A stretch of 64,000 bases of DNA from Mesorhizobium sp. (GTDB lineage: Bacteria > Pseudomonadota > Alphaproteobacteria > Rhizobiales > Rhizobiaceae). A program made the translations under genes and the position numbers. The stretch is taken from positions 223,728 through 287,727 of the forward strand of contig SAPZ01000006.1 in assembly GCA_004020875.1 (NCBI GenBank), in the 5' to 3' direction. Below are positions 35,690-43,469 of the stretch, piece by piece (position 1 is the first letter of the stretch; every line of letters begins with the position of its first letter). The notes below the pieces were generated by a model. That model did no database searches and had not been told where the DNA came from. It worked only from the letters and a program-made list of their open reading frames with translations.

Positions 35690-36499
35690 ATGGAGATAGA
35701 CGACATCAAGGGACGCAGCCTGCCAGAGACCGTGCTGTTGTCGATCCGCGCCAGGAACGCGCGCAAGGCCAAGGCGACGCCGCGCAAGCGCGTCAACGAC
35801 ACTGAAATCGTCGTCGCCTCCTACAACGTCCATAAATGCATCGGCACGGACCGCAGGTTCGACCCTGAAAGGACGGCGCGCGTCATCCGCGAGATCAGCC
35901 CCGACGTGATCGCCCTGCAGGAAGCCGATAACCGCTTCGGCGACAGGGCCGGGCTGCTCGATCTTGCCCGCCTGGAGCTGGAGACGGGACTGGTGCCGGT
36001 GCCGGTCTCGGGCAACGGCAAGGGGCATGGGTGGCGCGGCAATGTGCTGCTGTTCAAGCGCGGCACCGTGCGCGACGTCCACCAGCTCAAGCTGCCGGGA
36101 CTGGAGCCGCGCGGCGCGCTGGTCGCCGAAATCGATCTCGACGAGAAACGGTCGCTTCGCGTGATCGCCGCCCATCTCGGCCTTTTGCGCCGCTCGCGCT
36201 CCGAACAGGCCCGCGTGGTGCTCGACATCATGAGCAGCGCCGATGAAAGGCCGACGCTGCTCCTCGGCGACCTCAACGAATGGCGGCTCGGCAACCGATC
36301 GGCGCTGAACACGCTGCACACAACCTTCGGGCCGACGCCGCCGGCGGTGCCGACCTTCCCGTCCGGCCTGCCGGTGCTGGCGCTCGACCGCATCATGGGC
36401 AACCGGCATGGTTTGGTTTCAGGCGTAGAGGCGCATGACACGCCGCTGTCGCGCGTCGCCTCCGATCACCTGCCGCTGACGGCTTTCGTGCATCTTTAA
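35690..36499 (+). CDS. Endonuclease/exonuclease/phosphatase (EEP) family protein
   Basis: The 269-residue protein has the EEP metal-dependent phosphodiesterase core: IVVASYNVHKCIG (Asn/His), VIALQEADNR (metal-binding Glu), RVIAAHLGLL, LLLGDLNEW (catalytic Asp-Asn) and the C-terminal SRVASDHLPLTAFV with the catalytic Asp-His. No signal peptide; the first 35 residues are basic. Substrates of the family range from DNA to phospholipids and inositol phosphates. Directly behind a cardiolipin synthase gene, a phospholipid substrate is attractive but unproven. It ends 9 bp from the convergent GH127 gene. Confidence 0.9.
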   Translation: MEIDDIKGRSLPETVLLSIRARNARKAKATPRKRVNDTEIVVASYNVHKCIGTDRRFDPERTARVIREISPDVIALQEADNRFGDRAGLLDLARLELETGLVPVPVSGNGKGHGWRGNVLLFKRGTVRDVHQLKLPGLEPRGALVAEIDLDEKRSLRVIAAHLGLLRRSRSEQARVVLDIMSSADERPTLLLGDLNEWRLGNRSALNTLHTTFGPTPPAVPTFPSGLPVLALDRIMGNRHGLVSGVEAHDTPLSRVASDHLPLTAFVHL

Positions 36500-36508
36500 G
36501 TTGCCGCC

Positions 36509-38506
36509 CTACTCTTCCCTCAGCCAGACCAGCATCTCGCCGGGGTCGCGATTGTCCCAGGCGAAATAGGGAACCGCCTTGAGCTTCGTCTCCTCAGTCG
36601 CCGGCGGTTCGGGACGATAGAGATCGGCGCCCCAGTTCTCCGTTTCGGCCCTGCTGCCGATCGTCGAAAGCGTGACGACGCCGCCAAGCAGGTTTGGCTC
36701 GGCGTGGGCCTCGAGCCTTGCCGTGCGCGGCAGGGCGATGCGATGCAGCCCGCCGCCATTGTCGGTCTCCTCAACGCAGTAGATCAGCGGGCCACGGGCA
36801 AGTGCTACGCGGCCGATGTCCTGGCGCACCTGCGGATTGGCGAAGAGGCGCGCCATCGACATTTCGAGGTCGAGCTCGACCTTGTCGCCCTGGCGCCATT
36901 CGCGGCGGATCGCGGCATAGCCGTCGACCGTCGCCGCCTCGAGATCGACCAGCTTGCCGTTGACCCGAAGCGCGGCCTTGCGACACCAGGCAGGCACGCG
37001 CAGGTGAAGCGTGAACGCTATCGGCGCTTCCGGCCCGAACTCGATCGAGACCGCGCCGTCCCAGGGATAGTTGCTGGTCTGGACGAGGGTTATCTGCTGG
37101 CCGGCGATCTCAAAGCGGGCCGTCGAGTCGCCGTAAAGGTGCACTGCCAGCGCATCATCGGCGAGGCCGTAGAAATAGCTGCCGATCGAGGCCACCATGC
37201 GGCCGATATTGGGCGGACAGCAGGGGCAGCGGTGCCATTTCCAGCGGTGGTGCCCTCCCCGGCTCTCCAACGGGTTCTCGTAGAAGAACAGCGAGCCGTC
37301 GAGCGACAGGCCCGAGATCGAGCCGTTGTAGAGCGCGCGCTCCATCATGTCGGCGTAGCGGGCGTTCGGACCCATGCCGAGCATGCGGCTTGCCCAGAAC
37401 ACCAGGCCGACCGAGGCGCAGGTCTCGGCATAGGCGGTCTCGTTGGGCAGGTCGTAATCGCTGGTGAAGCCTTCGTTGTGGGCCGACGGTCCGAGACCGC
37501 CGGTGACGTAAAGGCTCTTGGTCATCAGATCGTCCCAGAGCCGGTCGAGCGCCACGCGCAGCGCGTCGTCGCCATATTCCGTCGCTATATCGGCCATGCC
37601 GGAATAGAGATACATCGCCCGCACGGCGTGGCCGACGACCTTGTCCTGCTCGCGCACCGGCTTGTGCGACTGGTTATATTCGTAGGTCTTGAAGTGATAG
37701 GCCTTCGGATCGGCGCCGCGGGCGCGCGCCTCCTCGTCGAAATAATGCGGCTGCTGCCCGCGCTGGTCGATGAAATATTTGGCGAGCTCCATGTATTTCT
37801 TCTCGCCCGTTACCCGCGCCAGCTTGATCAACGCCAGCTCGATCTCCTCATGGCCGCAGTAGCCCTTCTTCTTGCCGGGCTCCGGGCCGAACATCGAGGC
37901 GATATGGTCGGCGTAGCGGCACATGATGTCGAGCAGCTTGCGCTTTCCCGTCGCCTGGAAGTAGGCGACGGCGCCCTCGATCAGATGGCCGGCGCAGTAG
38001 AGCTCGTGGCAGTCGCGCAGGTTCGTCCAGCGCAGGCCGGGCTGGATGCGCTGGTACCAGCTGGAAAGGTAGCCGTCGGGCTGCTGCAGTTTCTCGTACA
38101 TGTCGATGACGGCGTCGATCTTCTGCTCCAGATCCGGGTTGCGGCGGCGGTAGAGCGAATAGGCGGCGGTCTCGATGGTCTTGCCCCAGTCGGAATCCCA
38201 GAACATCTGGGTCGTCACCGTCGAGCCGGTGAACTCGGCGCCCTCCCCGTTGGCCTCGTCGGGCGACGGCGAATGGAACGGGATGACCACGCCCGGCGAC
38301 GGCCGGTCCGGATCGATCTGCTCCAGCATGCGCGCTTCGACGCAGCGGTCATAGAGGATATCGGGGGTCTTGGCTGCCACCGCATCGACACGGTCGCCCC
38401 AGAAGCCGCGGACATCGACCTGCGGCACGGGCAGCGGCCGGAAGGCGAGCTTCGGCTTGGCGGATGTCTCGGGCTTGGCCGAGGTGGCGGGTTGCGATGC
38501 GGTCAT
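36509..38506 (-). CDS. GH127-family beta-L-arabinofuranosidase (DUF1680)
   Basis: The 665-residue protein has the GH127 layout: an (alpha/alpha)6 barrel then beta domains. Residues matching the zinc-thiolate site of Bifidobacterium HypBA1 are present: Glu361-x-Cys363 (AETCASVG) and Cys427-x-Cys429-Cys430 (CPCCPPN), with one Cys the nucleophile. It should release beta-L-arabinofuranose, for example from plant hydroxyproline-rich glycoproteins. No signal peptide, so it acts on imported oligosaccharides. The ATG at 38504-38506 has GGAG 8 nt upstream; the frame runs on upstream across the permease gene without meaning. It is the last gene of a sugar ABC operon. Confidence 0.9.
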   Translation of the reverse strand: MTASQPATSAKPETSAKPKLAFRPLPVPQVDVRGFWGDRVDAVAAKTPDILYDRCVEARMLEQIDPDRPSPGVVIPFHSPSPDEANGEGAEFTGSTVTTQMFWDSDWGKTIETAAYSLYRRRNPDLEQKIDAVIDMYEKLQQPDGYLSSWYQRIQPGLRWTNLRDCHELYCAGHLIEGAVAYFQATGKRKLLDIMCRYADHIASMFGPEPGKKKGYCGHEEIELALIKLARVTGEKKYMELAKYFIDQRGQQPHYFDEEARARGADPKAYHFKTYEYNQSHKPVREQDKVVGHAVRAMYLYSGMADIATEYGDDALRVALDRLWDDLMTKSLYVTGGLGPSAHNEGFTSDYDLPNETAYAETCASVGLVFWASRMLGMGPNARYADMMERALYNGSISGLSLDGSLFFYENPLESRGGHHRWKWHRCPCCPPNIGRMVASIGSYFYGLADDALAVHLYGDSTARFEIAGQQITLVQTSNYPWDGAVSIEFGPEAPIAFTLHLRVPAWCRKAALRVNGKLVDLEAATVDGYAAIRREWRQGDKVELDLEMSMARLFANPQVRQDIGRVALARGPLIYCVEETDNGGGLHRIALPRTARLEAHAEPNLLGGVVTLSTIGSRAETENWGADLYRPEPPATEETKLKAVPYFAWDNRDPGEMLVWLREE

Positions 38507-38535
38507 GAACGTCACTCCATTCGAATGCGGGCGGA

Positions 38536-39393
38536 TTACTTGACGGCCCCGGCCATGAGGCCGCGGATGTAGAAGCGCTGCAGCGCCAGGAAGAGGATCA
38601 GGCAGGGCACCATCATTACGGTGACGCCGGCCTGCACCGCGCCCCAGTCGATGGCGCCGAAGCGGCCGGACTGGAGCGCCGTCATCATCACCGGCAGGGT
38701 GAATTTGGACTGGTCGGTCATCAACACGAGCGCGGCCAGGAACTCGTTCCAGGCGCCGAGGAAGGCGAAGAGCGCGATGGTGACGACGCCCGGCCAGACC
38801 AGCGGCAGCATCACCTTGATGAGCATGGTGACGTTGTTGGCGCCATCCATGCGAGCGGCCTCCTCGATCTCGCGCGGCACGGCGTCGAAAGCGTTGCGCA
38901 TCATGAAGATCGAGAAGGGCAGCTGCAGCGTGACGTAGACGCAGACCAGCCCCGTCAGCGTGTTGTGCAGACCGAGCCTGGTCAGCACCAGGAAGATCGG
39001 CGTCAGGATCGACTGGAACGGGATCATGATCGTCGACAGGATGAGGACGAAGAAGAAATCCCGGAACGGAAAGCGGAAGCGCGAGAAGCCGTAGCCGGCA
39101 AGCACACTGACCAGCACGGAGAGCAGCACCGTCATCACCGAGACATAGATGCTGTTCTGCGCCGAGGCCCAGAGCCCGTCGCCGAAGGCGTTCAGCGTCT
39201 CGTAATTCTCGACCGAGAAGCCGGTGGTCGGCCAGGGCGGCAGCGGCGGCTGGCGCGCCTCCTGCGCCGGCTTGAAGGTCGACCGCACCGTCCACACGAT
39301 CGGCGCCAGGAACAGCACCGAGGCGATGATGCCGGTGGAATGCCTGGCGAGGCTGAAGGCGGCCTTGCGGTTCTGCGACATCGCCTCGGCCAT
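38536..39393 (-). CDS. Sugar ABC transporter permease, MalG-like
   Basis: The 285-residue permease has six membrane segments (first: TGIIASVLFLAPIVWTV) and the MalG-type coupling loop EIEEAARMDGANNVTMLIKVMLPL. It forms the translocation pore with the MalF-like partner. The ATG overlaps the stop of the upstream permease gene (ATGA), a typical coupling arrangement. It is followed by the GH127 gene 29 bp on. Carbohydrate uptake type 1 (CUT1) family. Confidence 0.94.
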   Translation of the reverse strand: MAEAMSQNRKAAFSLARHSTGIIASVLFLAPIVWTVRSTFKPAQEARQPPLPPWPTTGFSVENYETLNAFGDGLWASAQNSIYVSVMTVLLSVLVSVLAGYGFSRFRFPFRDFFFVLILSTIMIPFQSILTPIFLVLTRLGLHNTLTGLVCVYVTLQLPFSIFMMRNAFDAVPREIEEAARMDGANNVTMLIKVMLPLVWPGVVTIALFAFLGAWNEFLAALVLMTDQSKFTLPVMMTALQSGRFGAIDWGAVQAGVTVMMVPCLILFLALQRFYIRGLMAGAVK

Positions 39394-40319
39394 CAGTCGA
39401 GCCCCTCGGGCTTGCGCAGCAGCCAGAGCTGGATGAGGCTGAGCGCCACTAGGATGGCCAGCAGCACCATGGAAAGTGCCGCGCCATAGCCCAGCTTGAA
39501 CGAGACGAAGGACTGATTGAAGATCCAGTAGACCGCCGTCAGCGTCTGGTTGCGCGGACCGCCGCGCAGGATGATGTAGAACTGGTCGAAGGCCAGGATC
39601 GAACCCGCCACCGACAGGATCAGCGCCAGCGCCAGCGTGCGGCGCATCAGCGGCAAGGTGATCGCCCTGAACCTTGCGAACGGGCCGGCGCCATCGATGA
39701 CCGCGGCTTCCTGCAAATCCTGCGGGATCGACTGCAGGCCGGTCATCAAGATGATCATGGTGAAGCCGGCCACCTTCCAGACCACCATGGCAATGATCGA
39801 CCAGAAGGCTGGCTGGAAGGTGGCGAGCAGATTCACCTTCTTTTCGGTCAGGCCAAGGTCGTAGGCGGCCGGGCTGAACAGGCCGGAATCGACATTCAAG
39901 AGCCAGGACCAGAGCAGGCTCGCCGAAGCAAAACCCACCACCGCCGGCATGAAGAAGGCGGTGCGGTAGAGGTTGGTGAGCGGCCGCGGCCTTTCGATGA
40001 AGATCGCCAGCGGAAAGGCGACGGCGAAGATCGCGATGGTGACGATCACTGTATAGTAGAAGGTGAATTTCAGCGCGTTCCAGAAGCGCGTGTCGCGCAG
40101 GATGGCGACATAATTGTCGAAACCGATGAAGGCATGCTCGCCCATCAGCGGCCAGTTGTGCAGCGACATCCATGCCGTCATGCCGAGCGGGATGACGAAG
40201 AAGACGGTGACGAAAGCGACGGCCGGCAGGACGTAGAGCAGGCCAACCCATTGCCGCAGGCTGGCGCTGGTGCGTGGCCTAGCGCGGGCGGGTGCCGAAG
40301 TTGCGATAATGGAAGCCAT
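39393..40319 (-). CDS. Sugar ABC transporter permease, MalF-like
   Basis: The 308-residue permease has six membrane segments (LYVLPAVAFVTVFFVIPLGM is the first) and the coupling loop DLQEAAVIDGAGPFARFRAITLPLM. It pairs with the MalG-like permease whose gene overlaps its stop codon. The 126-bp gap to the upstream binding-protein gene contains a strong GC-rich stem-loop, which probably sets the binding protein above the permeases in amount. CUT1 family; the substrate is inferred to be an arabinofuranoside from the GH127 gene. Confidence 0.94.
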   Translation of the reverse strand: MASIIATSAPARARPRTSASLRQWVGLLYVLPAVAFVTVFFVIPLGMTAWMSLHNWPLMGEHAFIGFDNYVAILRDTRFWNALKFTFYYTVIVTIAIFAVAFPLAIFIERPRPLTNLYRTAFFMPAVVGFASASLLWSWLLNVDSGLFSPAAYDLGLTEKKVNLLATFQPAFWSIIAMVVWKVAGFTMIILMTGLQSIPQDLQEAAVIDGAGPFARFRAITLPLMRRTLALALILSVAGSILAFDQFYIILRGGPRNQTLTAVYWIFNQSFVSFKLGYGAALSMVLLAILVALSLIQLWLLRKPEGLD

Positions 40320-40352
40320 GTCGTTCTCACTGCGAGTGAACGATGCAACATC

Positions 40353-40389
40353 CCGGCCGCCCGGCCAGGGAGACGGGGCGGGCGGCCGG
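40353..40389 (-). repeat. GC-rich stem-loop between binding-protein and permease genes
   Basis: CCGGCCGCCCG (40353-40363) and CGGGCGGCCGG (40379-40389) form an 11-bp perfect stem with a 15-nt loop. It follows the binding-protein stop in the direction of transcription without a T-tract, so partial termination or 3' end stabilisation is the likely effect. A second imperfect hairpin, TCACT-GCG-AGTGA, sits at 40327-40339, just before the permease start. Confidence 0.7.
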
Positions 40390-40445
40390 CCAGGGCCCCG
40401 GCGACGGGGCGTTGCGCGATCCCCGCCGCCGGTCGGCCCTGGTGT

Positions 40446-41708
40446 CTACTTGTTCGGCGCCTGGTCGATGATCGACTGCATCGTGCCCTGCGCGTTCTTG
40501 ATGGCGCCGTCGACGTCGTCGCCGAAGAACACCTCGTTGATCATCTGCGTCCACGGACCGTTGGCGGAGTTGATCAAATCGTTGAACACCACCGAATAAG
40601 GCGTCCTGCCCTTGGCCATCGCCTCGGCCGCCACCTGGTAGCGCGGGTCGAGTTCCTTCAGCGCGTCCTTGGCGATGTCGTTGCGCACCGGCAGGCTGCC
40701 ATATTTGGCGAGGATCGTCTGGCCTTCGAGCGAATAGGCGAAGTCCAGGAACTCCTTCACCACGGCGATCTTCTTGGTGCCCTTGGTGACGACGAAATTG
40801 TCGCCGCCGGCGAAGGACGACCAGCCGCCATCCTTGCCCGGCAGGAAGGTGATGCCGTAGTCGATATCCGGATATTGCGTGTTGAGCGCGCCGATGGCGA
40901 AGGCGCCGGAGGGCGAGATGCCGATCTTGCCGCCGGCGAAGGCGGCGAAGAAGTTGGCGCCGGTGTCGGTCTGCGCGCCCTCGGGCACCAGCCCCTTCTT
41001 GATCATCGAGCGGTAGAGGTCGATGGCGCCGCGCAGTTGCGGGCTGTCAAGCGTCGCCTTCGAGCCGTCTTCCGACAGGATGTCGCCGCCCGAGGCCCAG
41101 ATCAGCGGCGTGAAGGTGAAGATGTTGCAGCCGCCGCAGTTGCCGGAGAAGTAAAAGCCCTTGATGTCGCCGCCGAGCGCGTTGACCTTTTCGGCGTCGG
41201 CCGCGATCTCGGCCCAGTTGGCCGGCCCCTTCTCCGGGTCCAGCCCCGCCTGCTTGAACAGCTTCTTGTTCCAGATCAGCACCGAGGCGTCGGCCGAGAA
41301 CGGCAGGCCATAGATGCGGTCCTTATAGGTGCCGGTCTTCACATGCGCCGGCGAGAGGCTGGAAAAATAGGGCAAGGATTTCGCCCAGTCGGTGATGTCC
41401 TCCAGCTGGCCGGCGGCGGCGAAGGACGGCGTGTAGATCAGGTCGAGCGAGAGCGCGTCGGGCGCCGTGCCGCCGGCGGCGGCCGCGCCATATTTCGGGA
41501 TGATCTCGGCGTTGGGGATGATGTCGAGCTTGATCTGGTCCTTATGCGCCTTGTTGAAGGCATCGACGATGCGCGGCATGAAGTTCGAGCCGTCGGCGCG
41601 CACCCAGATGTTGGCGGTCTCGGCGGACGCCGCCTGCAGGCCTCCGCCGATGACGGCAGCGGCAAGCATCAGCTTGGCAAGCATGGTCTTCACGTTACTC
41701 CTCCTCAT
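40446..41708 (-). CDS. Extracellular sugar-binding protein of the ABC importer (family 1)
   Basis: The 420-residue protein starts with a Sec signal (MLAKLMLAAAVIGGGLQAASA, cleaved before ETANIWVR) and has the family 1 SBP fold: IVDAFNKAHKDQIKLDIIPN, GLPFSADASVLIWNKKLFKQAG, WSSFAGGDNFVVTKG. Two start codons carry equally good Shine-Dalgarno sequences: ATG at 41708 (GGAGG, 6 nt) and GTG at 41693 (AGGAGG, 6 nt, lying within the first codons). The gene is 58 bp after the LacI gene on the same strand, so it is probably cotranscribed with it. It should bind an arabinose-containing glycan fragment, inferred from the GH127 gene. Confidence 0.92.
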   Translation of the reverse strand: MRRSNVKTMLAKLMLAAAVIGGGLQAASAETANIWVRADGSNFMPRIVDAFNKAHKDQIKLDIIPNAEIIPKYGAAAAGGTAPDALSLDLIYTPSFAAAGQLEDITDWAKSLPYFSSLSPAHVKTGTYKDRIYGLPFSADASVLIWNKKLFKQAGLDPEKGPANWAEIAADAEKVNALGGDIKGFYFSGNCGGCNIFTFTPLIWASGGDILSEDGSKATLDSPQLRGAIDLYRSMIKKGLVPEGAQTDTGANFFAAFAGGKIGISPSGAFAIGALNTQYPDIDYGITFLPGKDGGWSSFAGGDNFVVTKGTKKIAVVKEFLDFAYSLEGQTILAKYGSLPVRNDIAKDALKELDPRYQVAAEAMAKGRTPYSVVFNDLINSANGPWTQMINEVFFGDDVDGAIKNAQGTMQSIIDQAPNK

Positions 41709-41766
41709 GGTTCTCCTCCCAGTTGGCCACGCCGCCCGGCGGATGCGGGCGCGTGGCCTTGTTGCT

Positions 41767-42816
41767 TCATTCCGGCGGACTTCCGCATGACTGACGCACC
41801 ACCAGGCGGCACGGCAGTTTCCTGATGCCCGGCGCGGCCGGCTGGCCGTCGACAAGCGAAAGCAGGGCAAGCCCGGCCTCGCGGCCGAGCGTCGAAAGAT
41901 TCATGTCCACGGAGGTGAGCGGCGGGCGCGTCGCCTCGGCCACGATCTCCCAATTGTCGAAGCCAATGACCCCGACATCGTCAGGCACGCTTATGCCGCG
42001 CTCGCGCAGCGCATCGATGACGCCGCGCGCGATCTGGTCGTTGCCGCAGAAGACGGCGTCGGGCCACCCTTCCCTGTCCGCCTTGCCGAACAGTTTTTCG
42101 ACTGCCTCGTGGCCCCAGGCTTCCGACCAGGCGCCGAGCAACGGCTCGCTCTCGGCTAGGCCGTTCTCCTTGAGGACATCGCGCCAGGCTTGCGCACGCG
42201 CATGCACGACGGCGAAGCTCGCCGGCCCGCTCACATGGGCAATGCGCCGGCGGCCGAGCCGCAAAAAATGCTCCACCGCCAGCCGCGCGCCGCCGGCATC
42301 GTCGGAGACGAGGCCGATCGCGCCGGGATCGGGCTGGGTGAAAGCGTAGACGACCGGAATGCGCAGATTGGAGAGATCGACCGGCAGATGGCGGTCGATG
42401 CGCTTTCCGGTGGCGACGATGCCGTCGACGCGCTTGTCGAGCATGGCCTCGACATGCAGCTGGCCGAGCCGCTGATCGTCCTCGACATTGCACAGGAACA
42501 CCGACACGCCCTTGTCGACCAGCGCATCCGACACGCCGGCCATCAGCGGCAGCGAGAAGCGGCCATAGGTATCGTTGGTGAGCAGGCCCACGGTGAAGGA
42601 GCGTTTTCTGAGCAGGCTCTGCGCCAGGCTGTTCGGCCGGAAGCCGAGCAGCCGCGCCGTCTCGCGAATGCGCTCGCGCGTCTCCGCCGTCATCCGCCCC
42701 TGCCCGTTCAGCGCCTTGGACGCCGTGGCGACGCTGACGCCGGCCGCCGCCGCCACCTCGCGCAGCGTGACCGGCGGCTTGGCGGAAACTGGCGCTGGCT
42801 CGACGTCGGAAGGCAT
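41767..42816 (-). CDS. LacI-family transcriptional regulator
   Basis: The 349-residue protein has an N-terminal LacI helix-turn-helix ([23 protein letters not shown], residues ~15-37, with the following hinge helix NSLAQSL) and a periplasmic-binding-protein-like sensor domain with VGLLTNDTYGRFSLPLMAGV and GFDNWEIVAEATRPPLTSVD. It likely represses the downstream binding protein, permease and GH127 genes and is relieved by a sugar released from the imported substrate. Two identical 17-bp operator-like sequences lie just upstream of its start, so it probably controls its own operon. Confidence 0.93.
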   Translation of the reverse strand: MPSDVEPAPVSAKPPVTLREVAAAAGVSVATASKALNGQGRMTAETRERIRETARLLGFRPNSLAQSLLRKRSFTVGLLTNDTYGRFSLPLMAGVSDALVDKGVSVFLCNVEDDQRLGQLHVEAMLDKRVDGIVATGKRIDRHLPVDLSNLRIPVVYAFTQPDPGAIGLVSDDAGGARLAVEHFLRLGRRRIAHVSGPASFAVVHARAQAWRDVLKENGLAESEPLLGAWSEAWGHEAVEKLFGKADREGWPDAVFCGNDQIARGVIDALRERGISVPDDVGVIGFDNWEIVAEATRPPLTSVDMNLSTLGREAGLALLSLVDGQPAAPGIRKLPCRLVVRQSCGSPPE

Positions 42817-42838
42817 GGGCGCGGCGGATTCCCTTAGC

Positions 42839-42855
42839 TGGGAAAAGGTTTTCTC
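42839..42855. promoter_or_regulatory. LacI operator candidate O1
   Basis: TGGGAAAAGGTTTTCTC contains the dyad GAAAA-N2-TTTTC. Its near end is 23 bp before the lacI-type start codon. An identical 17-mer (O2) lies 68 bp further upstream. LacI-family operators are usually dyads with a central CG; here the centre is GG, so the match is good but not classical. Confidence 0.55.
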
Positions 42856-42906
42856 TTATCGCCCTACGCGGTGATCACGGGTGAGGTCAGTGGGCGCGAA
42901 GCGGGT

Positions 42907-42923
42907 TGGGAAAAGGTTTTCTC
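42907..42923. promoter_or_regulatory. LacI operator candidate O2
   Basis: This is an exact copy of the O1 17-mer in the same orientation, 68 bp away centre to centre. Paired identical operators would allow looping or cooperative binding. Nothing similar is seen upstream of the binding-protein gene, so the whole operon probably depends on this site pair. Confidence 0.55.
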
Positions 42924-43469
42924 AGAGTGGAGAGTACGGGAAGGCGGGGAGGTTGGCAAGGGATAACAGCAATACCGCCTCTGCCGATGGGAACACCGCC
43001 ATCGACCCTCTTCGCGCCCTTGCGCCAACGCTTCCTCGCCCGCTGCGCCGATCAGCTCGCCGGGCTGGCGGCCATCGCGCATCGGCCAACTCCCCTCCCA
43101 GCGACGATTCGCTGATTCGGCTCGCCCAATCGCTCTCCGGCGCGGCGAGCTCGTTCGGCTTTGCGGAGGCCAGCGCGCGGGACTCCGCGCCGGAGACGCG
43201 GCTCGCCGAGCAGGGCAGGCTTGCGCGGCGTTCGAGATGACGATGTCGAGGTCCTCGCCCACCGGGTCCGGTGGCGGATCCGACCAGCTCTCACGGCCCC
43301 ACAACCAAATCTGACCTTTTTTGGGTGCATTTTTTGCCAGAATCCCTGAATCCTGTGGAAAGTTGCCCAAGTGTTGGGCAGTTCGATCCCCGACTGTTGC
43401 ATTTCTGCAACCTCAAATTTCAACAACCTCTGCTAGAAACGTGGCGGGTTCTAACTTGGGGTTATAGGT
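42924..43469. other. Gene-free region upstream of the double-barrel outer membrane protein
   Basis: No convincing gene is seen in this 546-bp stretch: open frames on both strands are Arg/Ala/Ser-rich with no recognisable motif. Two palindromes lie in its last 110 bp: TGCCCAA-GTG-TTGGGCA (43364-43380) and GTTGCA-TTTC-TGCAAC (43396-43411). Both are in the probable promoter of the outer membrane protein gene. A possible -10, GCTAGA, is at 43432-43437, without a matching -35. Confidence 0.5.

Noticed and set aside
42864-43370. 168-codon leftward open frame upstream of the outer membrane protein
   Set aside because: The translation is Arg/Pro/Ser-rich without domain character and crosses one of the operator repeats.
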